64,000 nt of DNA from the NCBI GenBank assembly GCA_963774765.1, contig CAVZGP010000030.1:124001-188000 (forward strand). The letters are read 5' to 3'. This DNA is from Sva-07 sp963774765 (GTDB lineage Bacteria; Actinomycetota; Acidimicrobiia; Acidimicrobiales; Ilumatobacteraceae). Below, piece by piece: positions 17,795 through 27,223 of the stretch (positions are counted from its first letter, which is position 1; each line of letters opens with the position of its first letter). The translations under genes and the position numbers were made by a program. The notes beneath the pieces are model-generated. The model did not search any database, was not told where the DNA came from, and was given only the letters and a program-made list of their open reading frames with translations.

Positions 17795-18490
17795 CCGCAG
17801 CTCTCGAGATCGACAACGTGTCGAAGCACTACCCCGGTTCGCCACCCGTGCGAGCACTCGACGGTGTCAGCTTGCGCATCGACGAGGGTGAACTCGTCGC
17901 CATCGTCGGCCCCTCGGGGTCGGGCAAGTCGACCCTCCTGCACATCATCGGGACCCTCGACCGGCCGACCGCGGGCGACGTCAGCATCGCGGGAGTGCCG
18001 GTGTCGACACTGAACGACCGTCAGCTCTCCGCCGCCCGCTCGCAGCTGATCGGCTTCGTCTTCCAGCAGTTCTTCCTGCTCGATGGTCTGAGCGCGACCC
18101 GAAAATGTCGCTCAGGGACTCCTCTACAGCGGCATCGCGCCAGTTGAACGTCGGCGGCGCGCCATCGAAGCGCTCGAACGCGTCGGGCTGGGCCACCGCG
18201 TCGATCACATTCCAACCCATCTCAGCGGCGGCGAACGCCAACGGGTTGCGATCGCCCGGGCGATCGTCAACCGACCGTCGATCGTCCTCGCGGACGAGCC
18301 CACCGGCAACCTCGACTCGAAGTCGGGTGCCTCCGTGATGGATCTGCTCCGCGAGCTGAACGACGAAGGCCGCACGATCGTGGTCATCACCCACGACCGT
18401 GAACTCGCCGCATCGCTCCCGCGACGGATCTCGATGCTCGACGGCACGGTGGCCAGCGACGAATCCGAGTTCGCCACGGTGGTGCCATGA
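17791..18490 (+). CDS. ABC transporter ATP-binding protein, MacB/LolD type (single-base frameshift)
   Basis: The first frame (17791-18147) has the N-terminus, Walker A GPSGSGKST and Q-loop FVFQQFFLLDGLSAT. The rest continues in the +1 frame: LSGGERQRVAIARAI signature, Walker B VLADEPTGNLD and H-loop VITHD, up to a stop at 18490. Removing one C from the CCC at about 18098-18100 restores GLSATENVAQGLLYSGI and an intact protein of about 232 residues. This is either an assembly error or a recent frameshift. The stop overlaps the permease start (ATGA). It would power the adjacent MacB-type permease. Confidence 0.87.
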
Positions 18491-19728
18491 CGTCGGTACT
18501 CGACGCTCCCGCGGCGCCGCCCAGGTCCGGGCCGACATTGCGCGGGTCGAGACTGCGGCCGGCCGACCTCATCCGAGTTGGATCGTTCGGCCTGCGCACG
18601 AGGAGGCTCCGCACGGCGCTCTCCACGGTCGGGGTGGCGATCGGCATCGCCGCGATGGTCGCCGTGCTCGGCATTTCGGCGTCGTCGCGCGAAGGACTCC
18701 AGCAACAGATTCGCGCGCTCGGCACCAACCTGCTCCAGGTGCAGTCCGGCGAAGGCTTCGGCCGTGGCACCGGTGAACTCCCCGACACTGCGGTGCCGAT
18801 GGTGAGCCGCATCGGCCCGGTCACCGCGGTGAGCTCGCTCGCCACGATCGACGCGACCGTACGACGGACCGACCTCATCTCCGAGGGCATCACCGGCGGC
18901 ATCGGCGTGTTCGCCGCCGACGCCGATCTCGCCTCGACACTCAACATCGATCTGTCCGACGGCACGTTCCTGTCGGAGGCCACCGCCGAGTATCCGAACG
19001 TCGTGCTCGGTGCGGTCACCGCGGAAACGCTCGGCATCGATCACGTCGCCGACGGCCTCCGCGTGGTGATCGCTGGAGAGTGGTTCAACGTCGTCGGGAT
19101 CATGCAGCCGGTCGCGGCCGCCGAAGGCCTCGATCGCGGCGTCCTCGTCGGCTACGGCGCGGCGGAGGACTACGTCGTGGGCGACACCGTGGTTCCCGAA
19201 GTGATCTATGTCCGTACGCAGGACGGTGCGGTCGAAGAAGTCCGCGACGTCCTGCCGGCGACCGTGAATCCGCCGGCGCCAGAAGAGGTCGAGGTGTCGC
19301 GCCCCTCCGACGCTCTCGCCGCTCAGGATGCTGCCGACACGGCCTTCACCTCGCTGCTGCTCGCGCTCGGCGGCGTCGCGTTGCTGGTCGGTGGCATCGG
19401 CATCGCCAACGTGATGGTGATCGCCGTCATCGAGCGGCGCATCGAGATCGGCCTGCGCCGAGCGCTCGGGGCCACGAAGGCACACATCCGACGCCAGTTC
19501 CTCACCGAGGCGCTCCTGCTCGCAGGGGCGGGCGGGCTCGTCGGCGTCGCACTCGGCGCCGGCATCACCGCCATCGCCGCGAACGTCCAGGGCTGGCCGG
19601 TCGTGATACCGCCTGCGGCCATCGTCGGCGGCATGGTGGCCGCACTCGTGATCGGCGCGGTGGCGGGTCTGTACCCGGCGGCACGTGCGGCCCGCCTCCC
19701 GCCGACCGTGGCACTGCGATCGAGCTGA
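18487..19728 (+). CDS. MacB-type ABC transporter permease
   Basis: 413 residues. One helix near the N-terminus (about 40-60), a MacB-PCD extracytoplasmic domain of about 210 residues, then three helices in an FtsX domain from about 285 (LLLALGGVALLVGGIGIANVMVIAV, ERRIEIGLRRALGATKAHI, AGLYPAARAARLPPTVALR). This is the classic MacB layout. It belongs to mechanotransmission-type transporters that extrude peptides, siderophores or lipids, or signal to the wall. The gene is fused by overlap to the ATPase gene and followed closely by a second adaptor gene. Confidence 0.92.
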   Translation: MTSVLDAPAAPPRSGPTLRGSRLRPADLIRVGSFGLRTRRLRTALSTVGVAIGIAAMVAVLGISASSREGLQQQIRALGTNLLQVQSGEGFGRGTGELPDTAVPMVSRIGPVTAVSSLATIDATVRRTDLISEGITGGIGVFAADADLASTLNIDLSDGTFLSEATAEYPNVVLGAVTAETLGIDHVADGLRVVIAGEWFNVVGIMQPVAAAEGLDRGVLVGYGAAEDYVVGDTVVPEVIYVRTQDGAVEEVRDVLPATVNPPAPEEVEVSRPSDALAAQDAADTAFTSLLLALGGVALLVGGIGIANVMVIAVIERRIEIGLRRALGATKAHIRRQFLTEALLLAGAGGLVGVALGAGITAIAANVQGWPVVIPPAAIVGGMVAALVIGAVAGLYPAARAARLPPTVALRSS

Positions 19729-19769
19729 CCATGCCGAGTTCACCCGACTCCGTCTCCGAGAGGTCTCCC

Positions 19770-21230
19770 ATGACGCCGACATTCAGAAGGATCATCCCGA
19801 TCGTCGCGATCGCGGTGCTGGCCACGGTCGGCGTCGTCGCTGTGGTCACTCTCGGCGGCGAGGCGCCGGTTGCCGTTGTACCCGCGGACACGACGACCGA
19901 GGTCGCCGTCGAGCGCGGCGACATCGTGGTCACCGAATCGGTCGACGGCACCGTGGAGGAGACGGACACGATCACGATCGTGCACCGCATCGACGGGCAG
20001 ACCACGACCGCGACGAACACCCAGGACGGTCCCGCCGACTCGAGTACCGGGAACGCCGGCGCGCTGGTTGCGCCCGTCGGTCTGGTGTCGCCGGACCTCA
20101 GCATCTCGACCTCGGTGGTCGAGGTGGTCGGAGCGGTCGCGATGACCGAGACGGTCGCGATCTCGGCGGCGATCTCGGTGGAGACACCCCCCGACACCAC
20201 CGTCCCCGACACCACCGTGCCCGAGCCGGCGCCGCCCAGCACCGAGCCGGCGTCGCCAGAAACCTCGACCCCGAGCACCGAGCCGGCGCCGCCAGAAACC
20301 TCGATGCCGATCGCATCGTCGGGTTCCGGTGGCAACCCGACCGCGGGTGGCGCGCCCAGCGGCGGTGCGCCGACGAGCGCCACGGGCGGCTCCACCGCGG
20401 CACCCGCCGACCAGCCGATCTCCCAGGTGGTCACCGGGATCTCCCACGTGGGCACCGAGATCGTGTCGGGCGATGTTCTCTACACGGTCGATGGCCAGCC
20501 GGTGGTCGCGCTCGCCGGTGCGCTACCGGCGTGGCGAACGATGGACAGCTCGAGCGGCGACGGTCCGGACATCGCGCAACTCGAGGCGGCACTCGTTGCG
20601 ATCGGCTACGACCCGACGGGCGAGGTGACGGTCGACGGGGAGTGGGATTCGGACACGACGGCGCTGGTCGAGCGATGGCAGGTCGGCCTCGGCGTCGACG
20701 ACACCGGAGCGGTGACCCTGGGCAGCATCGTGTTCATCCCGCATCCGGCCGCCGTGTCGTCGACGACGGTGACCGTGGGTGACGAGGTCGAGAACGGTGA
20801 CACGGTGATGCTCCTCGCCGGCACCGTGCAACAGGTGATCATCGAGGTGCCGATCGAACTCCGGGCCGATCTTGCACCGTCGATGCGCGTCGACATCGAG
20901 GGGACACCGGGCACGATCACGAGGTTGCGTAGTGCCGACGGCACCAACGGCGTCACCGTGCAGGCCGTGATCGCACCCGACGCGCCACTCGACGTCGAAG
21001 CGGGCGCAACACAGACGGTGACGATCACGCTCAGCCGCGCCACGGATCAGCTCGTGGTGCCGACGGAGGCCATCGTGTCCCGTCTCGACGGCACCTACGC
21101 CGTGGAGTCACTGGACGCGGCGGGCGTCACCGCCTACATCACCGTCGATGTCGTTGCTGTCTCCGGAAATCGCACCGCCGTGACCGGTGACGGGCTCGAC
21201 GAGTCGACCATCGTCGTCGCCCCCGGCTGA
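19770..21230 (+). CDS. Second exporter adaptor protein with peptidoglycan-binding repeat
   Basis: 486 residues from the ATG at 19770, chosen because GAGAGG lies 6 bases 5'; an ATG at 19731 is possible. One anchor helix (about 8-28), an adaptor-like first strand pair (VAVERGDIVVTESVDGTVEETDTITIV), a Thr/Pro/Glu/Ser linker of about 80 residues containing a 36-base tandem DNA repeat (STEPASPETSTP / STEPAPPETSMP), then a PG-binding repeat (DIAQLEAALVAIGYDPTGEV) and a HlyD-like barrel (VPTEAIVSRLDGTYAV). Similar in layout to the first adaptor, so the exporter probably uses two different adaptor subunits. Confidence 0.82.
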   Translation: MTPTFRRIIPIVAIAVLATVGVVAVVTLGGEAPVAVVPADTTTEVAVERGDIVVTESVDGTVEETDTITIVHRIDGQTTTATNTQDGPADSSTGNAGALVAPVGLVSPDLSISTSVVEVVGAVAMTETVAISAAISVETPPDTTVPDTTVPEPAPPSTEPASPETSTPSTEPAPPETSMPIASSGSGGNPTAGGAPSGGAPTSATGGSTAAPADQPISQVVTGISHVGTEIVSGDVLYTVDGQPVVALAGALPAWRTMDSSSGDGPDIAQLEAALVAIGYDPTGEVTVDGEWDSDTTALVERWQVGLGVDDTGAVTLGSIVFIPHPAAVSSTTVTVGDEVENGDTVMLLAGTVQQVIIEVPIELRADLAPSMRVDIEGTPGTITRLRSADGTNGVTVQAVIAPDAPLDVEAGATQTVTITLSRATDQLVVPTEAIVSRLDGTYAVESLDAAGVTAYITVDVVAVSGNRTAVTGDGLDESTIVVAPG

Positions 21231-21251
21231 CGGGAATCGTCGGAATCCCGC

Positions 21252-21302
21252 CGTTCTCGTGAACTCGTTGGGGAATAGTTCCCCAACGAGTTCACGAGAA
21301 CG
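21252..21302. terminator. 24-bp perfect inverted repeat with 3-base loop
   Basis: Arms 21252-21275 and 21279-21302 pair without mismatch (C-G at the base, CGTTCTCGTGAAC...GGGGAA against TTCCCC...), with loop TAG. It starts 22 bases after the stop of the second adaptor gene and 47 bases 5' of the sulfatase gene. No U-run follows. It probably ends the exporter transcript; a mobile palindromic repeat is an alternative, since perfect conservation of both arms is unusual for a plain terminator. Confidence 0.75.
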
Positions 21303-21348
21303 CGGTGAGACGTCGGTGACTCGCTCGTGGCGGTGGGGTTGTGACTCA

Positions 21349-22935
21349 ATGGTCGAGATGTCGAGTGACCAAATCGGCGAGCGTGGGCCGAACGTGCTGT
21401 TCATCATCTGTGATCAGCTCCGCGCCGACCACCTCGGGTTCGCCGGCAACCAGGTCGTGCGCACGCCCAACATCGACGCGCTCGCCGCCCGCGGGACCGT
21501 GTTCGACAACGCGTGGGTCGCCAACCCGGTGTGCATGCCCAACCGGTCGACCCTGATGACCGGCCGTATGCCGACGGCGCACGGAGTGATCTTCAACGAC
21601 CGATCCCTCGACTGGGGTGTCAACACCTACGTCAAGACGTTCCGTGCTGCCGGGTACCGCACGGCCCTCGTCGGCAAGTCGCACCTGCAGAACGGCCTGA
21701 GCCGCAACGCAACGATCGCGTCGAGACGAGCGCCGGTCGCCACCGACCCGTGGCCGCAGGGGTGGAACCACCTGGAGGATGCGGAACGGTACGACGACGG
21801 CCCTCCCGAGTGGCCGGACGACTTCTACGGATTCGATCACGTGCGACTCTCGATCGACCACGGTTCTCGGATCACCGGGCATCACCTGCAGTGGGCACTC
21901 GACCGGGGCGGGAAGTACGAGGATCTCGTCGTGCCGATGAGCGCCGAGTCGCCGGCCCGTCGTCGTTCCGATCGCTGGTGGCAGATCTACCAACCGCCGT
22001 ACGGCCCCGAACTCCACTCGACGACGTTCGTCACCGAGCAGACGATCGACTTCATCGAGCAGGCATCGGCCGAGGACAAGCCGTGGTTGGCGTGGGCGTC
22101 ATTCCCCGATCCGCACCATCCGATGTCGCCGCCGGGGGAATGGTTCGATCGTCACGACCCGGCCGACATGGAGTTGCCGTCGACCTTGGGCGACACCCTC
22201 GAGTTCGCGCCCGAGTACCTGCGCCAGACCCAGGCGACGACCGCGGCGGATCAGGTCACCTGGGTTTCCGGCTTCGGCGCCATGGATCACGACATGCTGC
22301 GCGAGGCGATCGCGGCGACCTACGGGATGGTCGAGATGATCGACGACGGGATCGGCAAGTTGCTCGCGGCGATCGAACGGCTCGGTCAGACCAACGACAC
22401 GATTGTGGTCTTCACGACCGACCACGGCGACATGATGGGCGACCATGGTCTGATGATCAAGGGGTTCATGCACTATCGCGGCACGCTGCAGGTGCCGCTG
22501 GTCATCGCCGACCCGACGAAGGCGGCGGCGCGTACGTCGTCGCTCGCGGGGTCGATCGACCTCGCTCCCACCCTGCTCGACCTCGCGGGAATCCGCCCCT
22601 ACGACGGTATCCAGGGACGGTCGCTCGTCCCCGTTCTCGACGACCCCGAAGCCACCGTGCGGTCCCACGTCCTGATCGAGGACGACATCTCCGCGGCGCT
22701 CGCCCGGTTGGTCCCGATCCCCGAGAAGACGCGCACCGTCATCGGTGACGACGGCACCAAGTACACCCGCCACACCACGGGCGAGGAGCAACTCTTCGAC
22801 CTCGTGGCCGACCCCGACGAGATGTCACCCATTCATCACCTCGATGCCGATCGCCGCACCCGTGCGCTCGATCTGATGACCACGGCGCTCATCGAGGCCG
22901 ACGACAACGCACGCGGTGCGCCGACGCGCGCCTGA
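21349..22935 (+). CDS. Sulfatase (formylglycine-dependent, CxPNR motif)
   Basis: 528 residues from the ATG at 21349 (an ATG at 21358 is also possible). Alkaline-phosphatase-superfamily sulfatase: Asp22 in FIICDQLRADH, active-site motif VCMPNRSTLMTGR with Cys62 as the residue converted to formylglycine, GKSHLQ, DPHHP, and the TTDHGDMMGDHG metal motif. The fourth position of the CxPxR motif is Asn instead of the usual Ser/Ala/Thr. No signal peptide, so cytoplasmic. It would hydrolyse a sulfate or phosphonate ester. It is followed 2 bases later by a paralogue and then an aldo/keto reductase. Confidence 0.92.
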   Translation: MVEMSSDQIGERGPNVLFIICDQLRADHLGFAGNQVVRTPNIDALAARGTVFDNAWVANPVCMPNRSTLMTGRMPTAHGVIFNDRSLDWGVNTYVKTFRAAGYRTALVGKSHLQNGLSRNATIASRRAPVATDPWPQGWNHLEDAERYDDGPPEWPDDFYGFDHVRLSIDHGSRITGHHLQWALDRGGKYEDLVVPMSAESPARRRSDRWWQIYQPPYGPELHSTTFVTEQTIDFIEQASAEDKPWLAWASFPDPHHPMSPPGEWFDRHDPADMELPSTLGDTLEFAPEYLRQTQATTAADQVTWVSGFGAMDHDMLREAIAATYGMVEMIDDGIGKLLAAIERLGQTNDTIVVFTTDHGDMMGDHGLMIKGFMHYRGTLQVPLVIADPTKAAARTSSLAGSIDLAPTLLDLAGIRPYDGIQGRSLVPVLDDPEATVRSHVLIEDDISAALARLVPIPEKTRTVIGDDGTKYTRHTTGEEQLFDLVADPDEMSPIHHLDADRRTRALDLMTTALIEADDNARGAPTRA

Positions 22936-22937
22936 CG

Positions 22938-24509
22938 ATGGACAGCGACGTGTCGGCTCGACGAGCACCCAATGTGCTGGTGATCATCACCGACCAGCAG
23001 CGCGCTGATCACGTCGGGTTCGCCGGCAACACCGCGATCTCGACGCCACACCTCGACGCTCTGGCGGCGCGAGGACGGGTGTTCGACCGGGCCTACGTCG
23101 CCAACCCGGTGTGCAGCCCGAACCGCTCGTCGCTGCTGACCGGCCGGATGCCCAGCAGCCACGGCGTCATCTTCAACGACCGCGCCTTGGAATGGGGGTC
23201 GAACACCTTCGTGCGTTCCCTGCGTTCGGCTGGGTACCGCACGGGCCTCATCGGCAAGTCGCACCTGCAGCTGTCGGTCGATCGCTGGGCGGTTCCCGAC
23301 CTCGGTGCCGACGCGCGGGGCGATGGGTTCGCCGATGCGTCGTATTCGTGGGAGTTCGCCGAGCGCTACGACGGCGACGCGGATCCCGAGTCGCCCGACG
23401 ACTACTACGGCTTCGACCACGTCGAGTTCGCCACCGACCACGGCGCCCGGATGGCCGGCCATCACCTGCGCTGGGCGTTGGCCAAGGGCGCAACCAAGCA
23501 GGACGTCGTCTTCCCGATGGGCCCGGACGCACCCGGTGACCGGCGCTCCGAGCGGTGGTGGCAGATCTACCGCCCGCCGTATGAAGCCGAACTCCACTCG
23601 ACCGCGTTCGTCGGCGAGCGCACCGTTGCCTTCATCGACGAGGCGCACGCTCAGGATCAGCCCTGGATGGCCTGGATGTCGTTCCCCGACCCGCACCACC
23701 CGCTCACGCCTCCCGGAACGTGGTTCGACCGCCACGTCCCCGCCGACATCGACCTCCCGGCGACGTTCGGCGACCCGCTCACCGACGCACCGCCACACCT
23801 CCAAGCGATCCGGCATCGCGCCGATGCGCCGTTCTGGCCGTTGCCGTTCGGTACCGACGACCCCGTCCTCGTGCAGGAGGCGATCGCTGCCACCTACGGA
23901 ATGATCGAGTTCGTCGACCACGAGGTTGGCCGCGTGCTCTCACACCTCGAGGCCCTCGGCGTGGCCGACGACACCATCGTCATCTTCACGTCCGACCACG
24001 GCGACATCATGGGCGACCATTCGCTGATGGTGAAGGGCAACATCCACTACCAGGGCGTCGTCCGCGTTCCCCTGTGCGTCACCGGACCAGAGATCGTCCC
24101 GGGCCGTTGCTCCGCACTCGTTTCGAGTCTCGACATCGCCCCGACGATCATGGATCGGTGCGGTCTGGAACCGTTTCGTGGCATCCAGGGCTCGTCGCTC
24201 AGCCCTCTGCTCGACGGCACCTCGACGTCGATCCGTGATCACATTCTCATCGAGGACGACCTCGACCCGCTGATCGCCCAGCTCACCGGCAACCCGGCTC
24301 GCATGCGCACGCTGATCACCGCCGACATGCGCTTCACCCGGGACAGTCTGGGCTGCGAGCAACTGTTCGATCTCGACATCGACCCACACGAGAGCGACGA
24401 TCGGGCCCGGTCCCACCGCCGGCGAGGCGAACTCACGACAGCACTGGTCGATGCGATGATCGCCGTCGACGACATCGGCGCCGGCGTCGGCCGAAGCCGC
24501 GCCGAGTGA
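22938..24509 (+). CDS. Sulfatase, paralogue of the preceding gene
   Basis: 523 residues. Same layout: IITDQQRADHVGF, active-site motif VCSPNRSSLLTGR with Cys59, GKSHLQ, DPHHPLTPPG, FTSDHGDIMGDH. It is similar to the upstream sulfatase along its full length, including WWQIYRPPYEAELHST against WWQIYQPPYGPELHST, so a tandem duplication is clear. The start lies 2 bases after the previous stop, consistent with one mRNA. The two enzymes probably act on related substrates. No export signal; a formylglycine-generating enzyme must be encoded elsewhere. Confidence 0.92.
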   Translation: MDSDVSARRAPNVLVIITDQQRADHVGFAGNTAISTPHLDALAARGRVFDRAYVANPVCSPNRSSLLTGRMPSSHGVIFNDRALEWGSNTFVRSLRSAGYRTGLIGKSHLQLSVDRWAVPDLGADARGDGFADASYSWEFAERYDGDADPESPDDYYGFDHVEFATDHGARMAGHHLRWALAKGATKQDVVFPMGPDAPGDRRSERWWQIYRPPYEAELHSTAFVGERTVAFIDEAHAQDQPWMAWMSFPDPHHPLTPPGTWFDRHVPADIDLPATFGDPLTDAPPHLQAIRHRADAPFWPLPFGTDDPVLVQEAIAATYGMIEFVDHEVGRVLSHLEALGVADDTIVIFTSDHGDIMGDHSLMVKGNIHYQGVVRVPLCVTGPEIVPGRCSALVSSLDIAPTIMDRCGLEPFRGIQGSSLSPLLDGTSTSIRDHILIEDDLDPLIAQLTGNPARMRTLITADMRFTRDSLGCEQLFDLDIDPHESDDRARSHRRRGELTTALVDAMIAVDDIGAGVGRSRAE

Positions 24510-24681
24510 CCCGACGAGTGACCCACGGAGCAATCGCCGAGCACGCGCCACCGCGACCCGCCACAGCAACGGTCGAGATGTGAGAAGATCAGCAACTGGG
24601 TGTCGGGGGCATCCCCTCGGACACGATCGAACCGAAACTGGGCGCATCGCTGCGACGACGAACCGATCGGAGATCAAGCAC

Positions 24682-25626
24682 ATGGAATATCGCGAACTCG
24701 GTGACCTCGAAGTGTCCGTCGTCGGCCTCGGCTGCAACAACTTCGGCATGCGACTCGATGCTTCGGCCACCGCCGCCGTCGTCGACGCGGCCCTCGATGC
24801 CGGGATCACCTACTTCGACACCGCCGAGAGTTACGGCCAGGGCATCTCGGAGGAGTACCTGGGCGCGGCGCTCGGGGCGCGACGTTCAGAGGCCGTGATC
24901 GCCACGAAGTGGGGACACACGAGGACGCTCGCCGAGGGTGAGCACGGTGGCGCTCCCGACCAGATTCGCCGCAGGCTCGACGACAGCCTCCGCCGCCTGG
25001 GAACCGACTGGATCGACCACTATCAGCTTCACCGTCCCGACCCGGTGACACCGATCGAAGACACGCTCGGTTGTCTCACCGACCTGCGCGCCGAGGGCAA
25101 GATCCGCGAGATCGGCTGTACCCACGTCACCGCCGACGAACTCCGCCGAGCGCACACCATCGCCACCGCGCGCGGCTTGGGACCGTTCGCATCGGTGCAG
25201 AATCACTACAGCCTGTTCACTCGCGATGCCGAGACGAATGGCGTGCTGACGGCCTGCGGTGACCTCGACGTCGCCTTCGTGCCGTACTTCCCCCTCGAGT
25301 CCGGACTGCTCACCGGCAAATACCGCCTTGGTCAGCCGGCGCCGAAGGGGGCGCGGCTCGAATCGTGGGGGCCACGCGCCGCCGCGTTCATCGACGACGA
25401 CAAGCTGACTGTCGTCGAACGACTCATCGAGTGGACCGCCGCCCGTGGCCACACGCTCCTCGAACTCGCACTCAGCTGGCACACCTCGAATCCGCTCGTC
25501 GCTTCCGTCATCGCCGGTGCGACCACCCCCGCCCAGGTCGGGGCCAACGTCACATCGGCGTTCTGGGCGATCACGCCCGAGGAACGAGACGACGCCGTCC
25601 GGCTGATGACGACCGCAACCGCCTGA
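24682..25626 (+). CDS. Aldo/keto reductase
   Basis: 314 residues. The start at 24682 is preceded by GGAGATC. Catalytic tetrad visible: Asp46, Tyr51, Lys76, His117 (FDTAESYG, ATKWGH, YQLHRPD). The GATTPAQVGANV segment near the C-terminus fits the NADPH-binding loop (SVIPGA-type). It lies 172 bases after the sulfatase pair on the same strand and could reduce an aldehyde or ketone released there, but the link is only positional. Convergent with the kinase gene. Confidence 0.93.
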   Translation: MEYRELGDLEVSVVGLGCNNFGMRLDASATAAVVDAALDAGITYFDTAESYGQGISEEYLGAALGARRSEAVIATKWGHTRTLAEGEHGGAPDQIRRRLDDSLRRLGTDWIDHYQLHRPDPVTPIEDTLGCLTDLRAEGKIREIGCTHVTADELRRAHTIATARGLGPFASVQNHYSLFTRDAETNGVLTACGDLDVAFVPYFPLESGLLTGKYRLGQPAPKGARLESWGPRAAAFIDDDKLTVVERLIEWTAARGHTLLELALSWHTSNPLVASVIAGATTPAQVGANVTSAFWAITPEERDDAVRLMTTATA

Positions 25627-25642
25627 TCTCGCGGTCGTGCGG

Positions 25643-27223
25643 TCACCGGTTGAGTCGGCGGAAGAACTTCTTCTGCATCGAGTAGAGGCCGGGGAACTCG
25701 GCGTAGAGCCGGTCGTAGACGGCACGGTTCGCGGGGTCGGGGCGGAACGTGCGCTGCACCTCGACGAGATCGCGGAGTTCGTCGGCGTCGACCAAACCCA
25801 ACGCCATTCCCGCGCTCAGAGCGGCGCCCCGCAACCCGCAGTAGAGCGGCTCGGCCACCTGTTCGATGGTGCGGTCCATCGTGTCGGCGTGGATCTGGCA
25901 CCACAGGTCGGACTGGGCACCACCACCCATGATGCGGATGTTGTCGAGGCGCCCGCCGACGAACTTCTCGACGGCGGCCAGCAGCCACACGTTGTTGTAG
26001 GCCACCCCCTCCATGACCGCTCGGACCAGGTCGGCCCTGGTGGTGGCGAGACCCATGTTGTGCAAGCCGGCGCGGGCGGATCGGTCGGCGACCGGTGAGC
26101 GTTCACCCTTGAGCCAGGGCGTGAAGATCACACCGCCCGCGCCGGGAGGCGAGGACGCTGCCAACGAGGCGAGCGTGCCGTAGTCGATCTCACTGTCGGG
26201 CCCGGCGAGGATGTCGCGGAACCACTGCAGGCACATACCGGCGGTCTCGTGGTTGTTGGCGACCAGGTACGACTGATCGTCGAGGCCCGCAACGGTGGCC
26301 ACCTGGCGGATGATGTCGGTCTTCTTGCGTTCGGTGGGGGTGCTGATCCAACCGGTGGTGCTCAACGCCATGTGGGCCTCGCCGACCCGTACCGCCCCCG
26401 AACCGATCGCCGCCGAGTGCAGGTCTGGCGAGCCGGTGACCACGACGACCGAGTCACCGAGGCCGAGTGCGGCTGCGATCGACGGCTGCACCGTTCCGAT
26501 CACCGTACCGAACGGTTGCAGAGGCGGGAGCTTGTCGGCCCCGCCACCGGCGAGGCGCACCAGCGTGGCGTCGTAGGTCAGGCTCTTCGGGTCTCGTGTG
26601 TCGATCAGCCACGTGCCGGTCATCGACGCTGCCGACGCCGCGGCGATGCCCGTGAAGCGCATCGACAGGTAGTCGACCGGTTCCAGGAACCATCGCGCCG
26701 CGTGCCAGGTATCCGGCTGGGCGTTCCTCCAGAAGAGCCGGTGGCCGACCGGGTCGGCACCGTCGAGCGATGGGACGCCGCCGGAGCGCCGGATGAACTC
26801 TGCCGCCACTCGTGGCTTGTAGCCGCCGACCGGACCACCGAGTCGTTGGCGAACCAGCTCGCCGCCACGGTTGTCCATCCAGCTGAGCCCGGGCGCAACG
26901 GGGATGCCTGCCTCGTCGACCGGGATCGTCGACGCCCACTGACCGGTCATCGACACCGCGACGACCTTCGCGGGATCGACCACACCGTCAGCGAGGGCGC
27001 GCCGGGCGGCATCGAGGATGGTCGTCCACCACTCGTCGGCATCGACGGTGACCCCGCCGTCGGGGAGGAACGTCGGGTCGAGTCGGTGGTGCTCGCAATG
27101 GGCGACCCGCCCGGTCACCGACACCAATCCGATCTTGGGTCCGCCCGTACCGAGGTCGACCGCCAGAACGTACTGGTCGTCGCGCTCAGCGAGCCTGGCG
27201 GTGCTCGTTGCCGGAGTGGACAT
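25643..27223 (-). CDS. FGGY-family carbohydrate kinase
   Basis: 526 residues, typical for the family. The N-terminal ATPase motif is AVDLGTGGPKIGLV, with VSMTGQWAS and LSWMDNRG as in xylulokinase-like proteins. The second domain has VVVTGSPDLHSAAIGSG, containing the likely catalytic Asp, and the FGGY signature region EGVAYNNVWLLAAVEKF...IRIMGGGAQSDLWCQIHAD. It phosphorylates a sugar or polyol; the substrate is not predictable. The start overlaps the stop of the PLP enzyme as TGATG, so the two are co-translated. Confidence 0.9.
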   Translation of the reverse strand: MSTPATSTARLAERDDQYVLAVDLGTGGPKIGLVSVTGRVAHCEHHRLDPTFLPDGGVTVDADEWWTTILDAARRALADGVVDPAKVVAVSMTGQWASTIPVDEAGIPVAPGLSWMDNRGGELVRQRLGGPVGGYKPRVAAEFIRRSGGVPSLDGADPVGHRLFWRNAQPDTWHAARWFLEPVDYLSMRFTGIAAASAASMTGTWLIDTRDPKSLTYDATLVRLAGGGADKLPPLQPFGTVIGTVQPSIAAALGLGDSVVVVTGSPDLHSAAIGSGAVRVGEAHMALSTTGWISTPTERKKTDIIRQVATVAGLDDQSYLVANNHETAGMCLQWFRDILAGPDSEIDYGTLASLAASSPPGAGGVIFTPWLKGERSPVADRSARAGLHNMGLATTRADLVRAVMEGVAYNNVWLLAAVEKFVGGRLDNIRIMGGGAQSDLWCQIHADTMDRTIEQVAEPLYCGLRGAALSAGMALGLVDADELRDLVEVQRTFRPDPANRAVYDRLYAEFPGLYSMQKKFFRRLNR

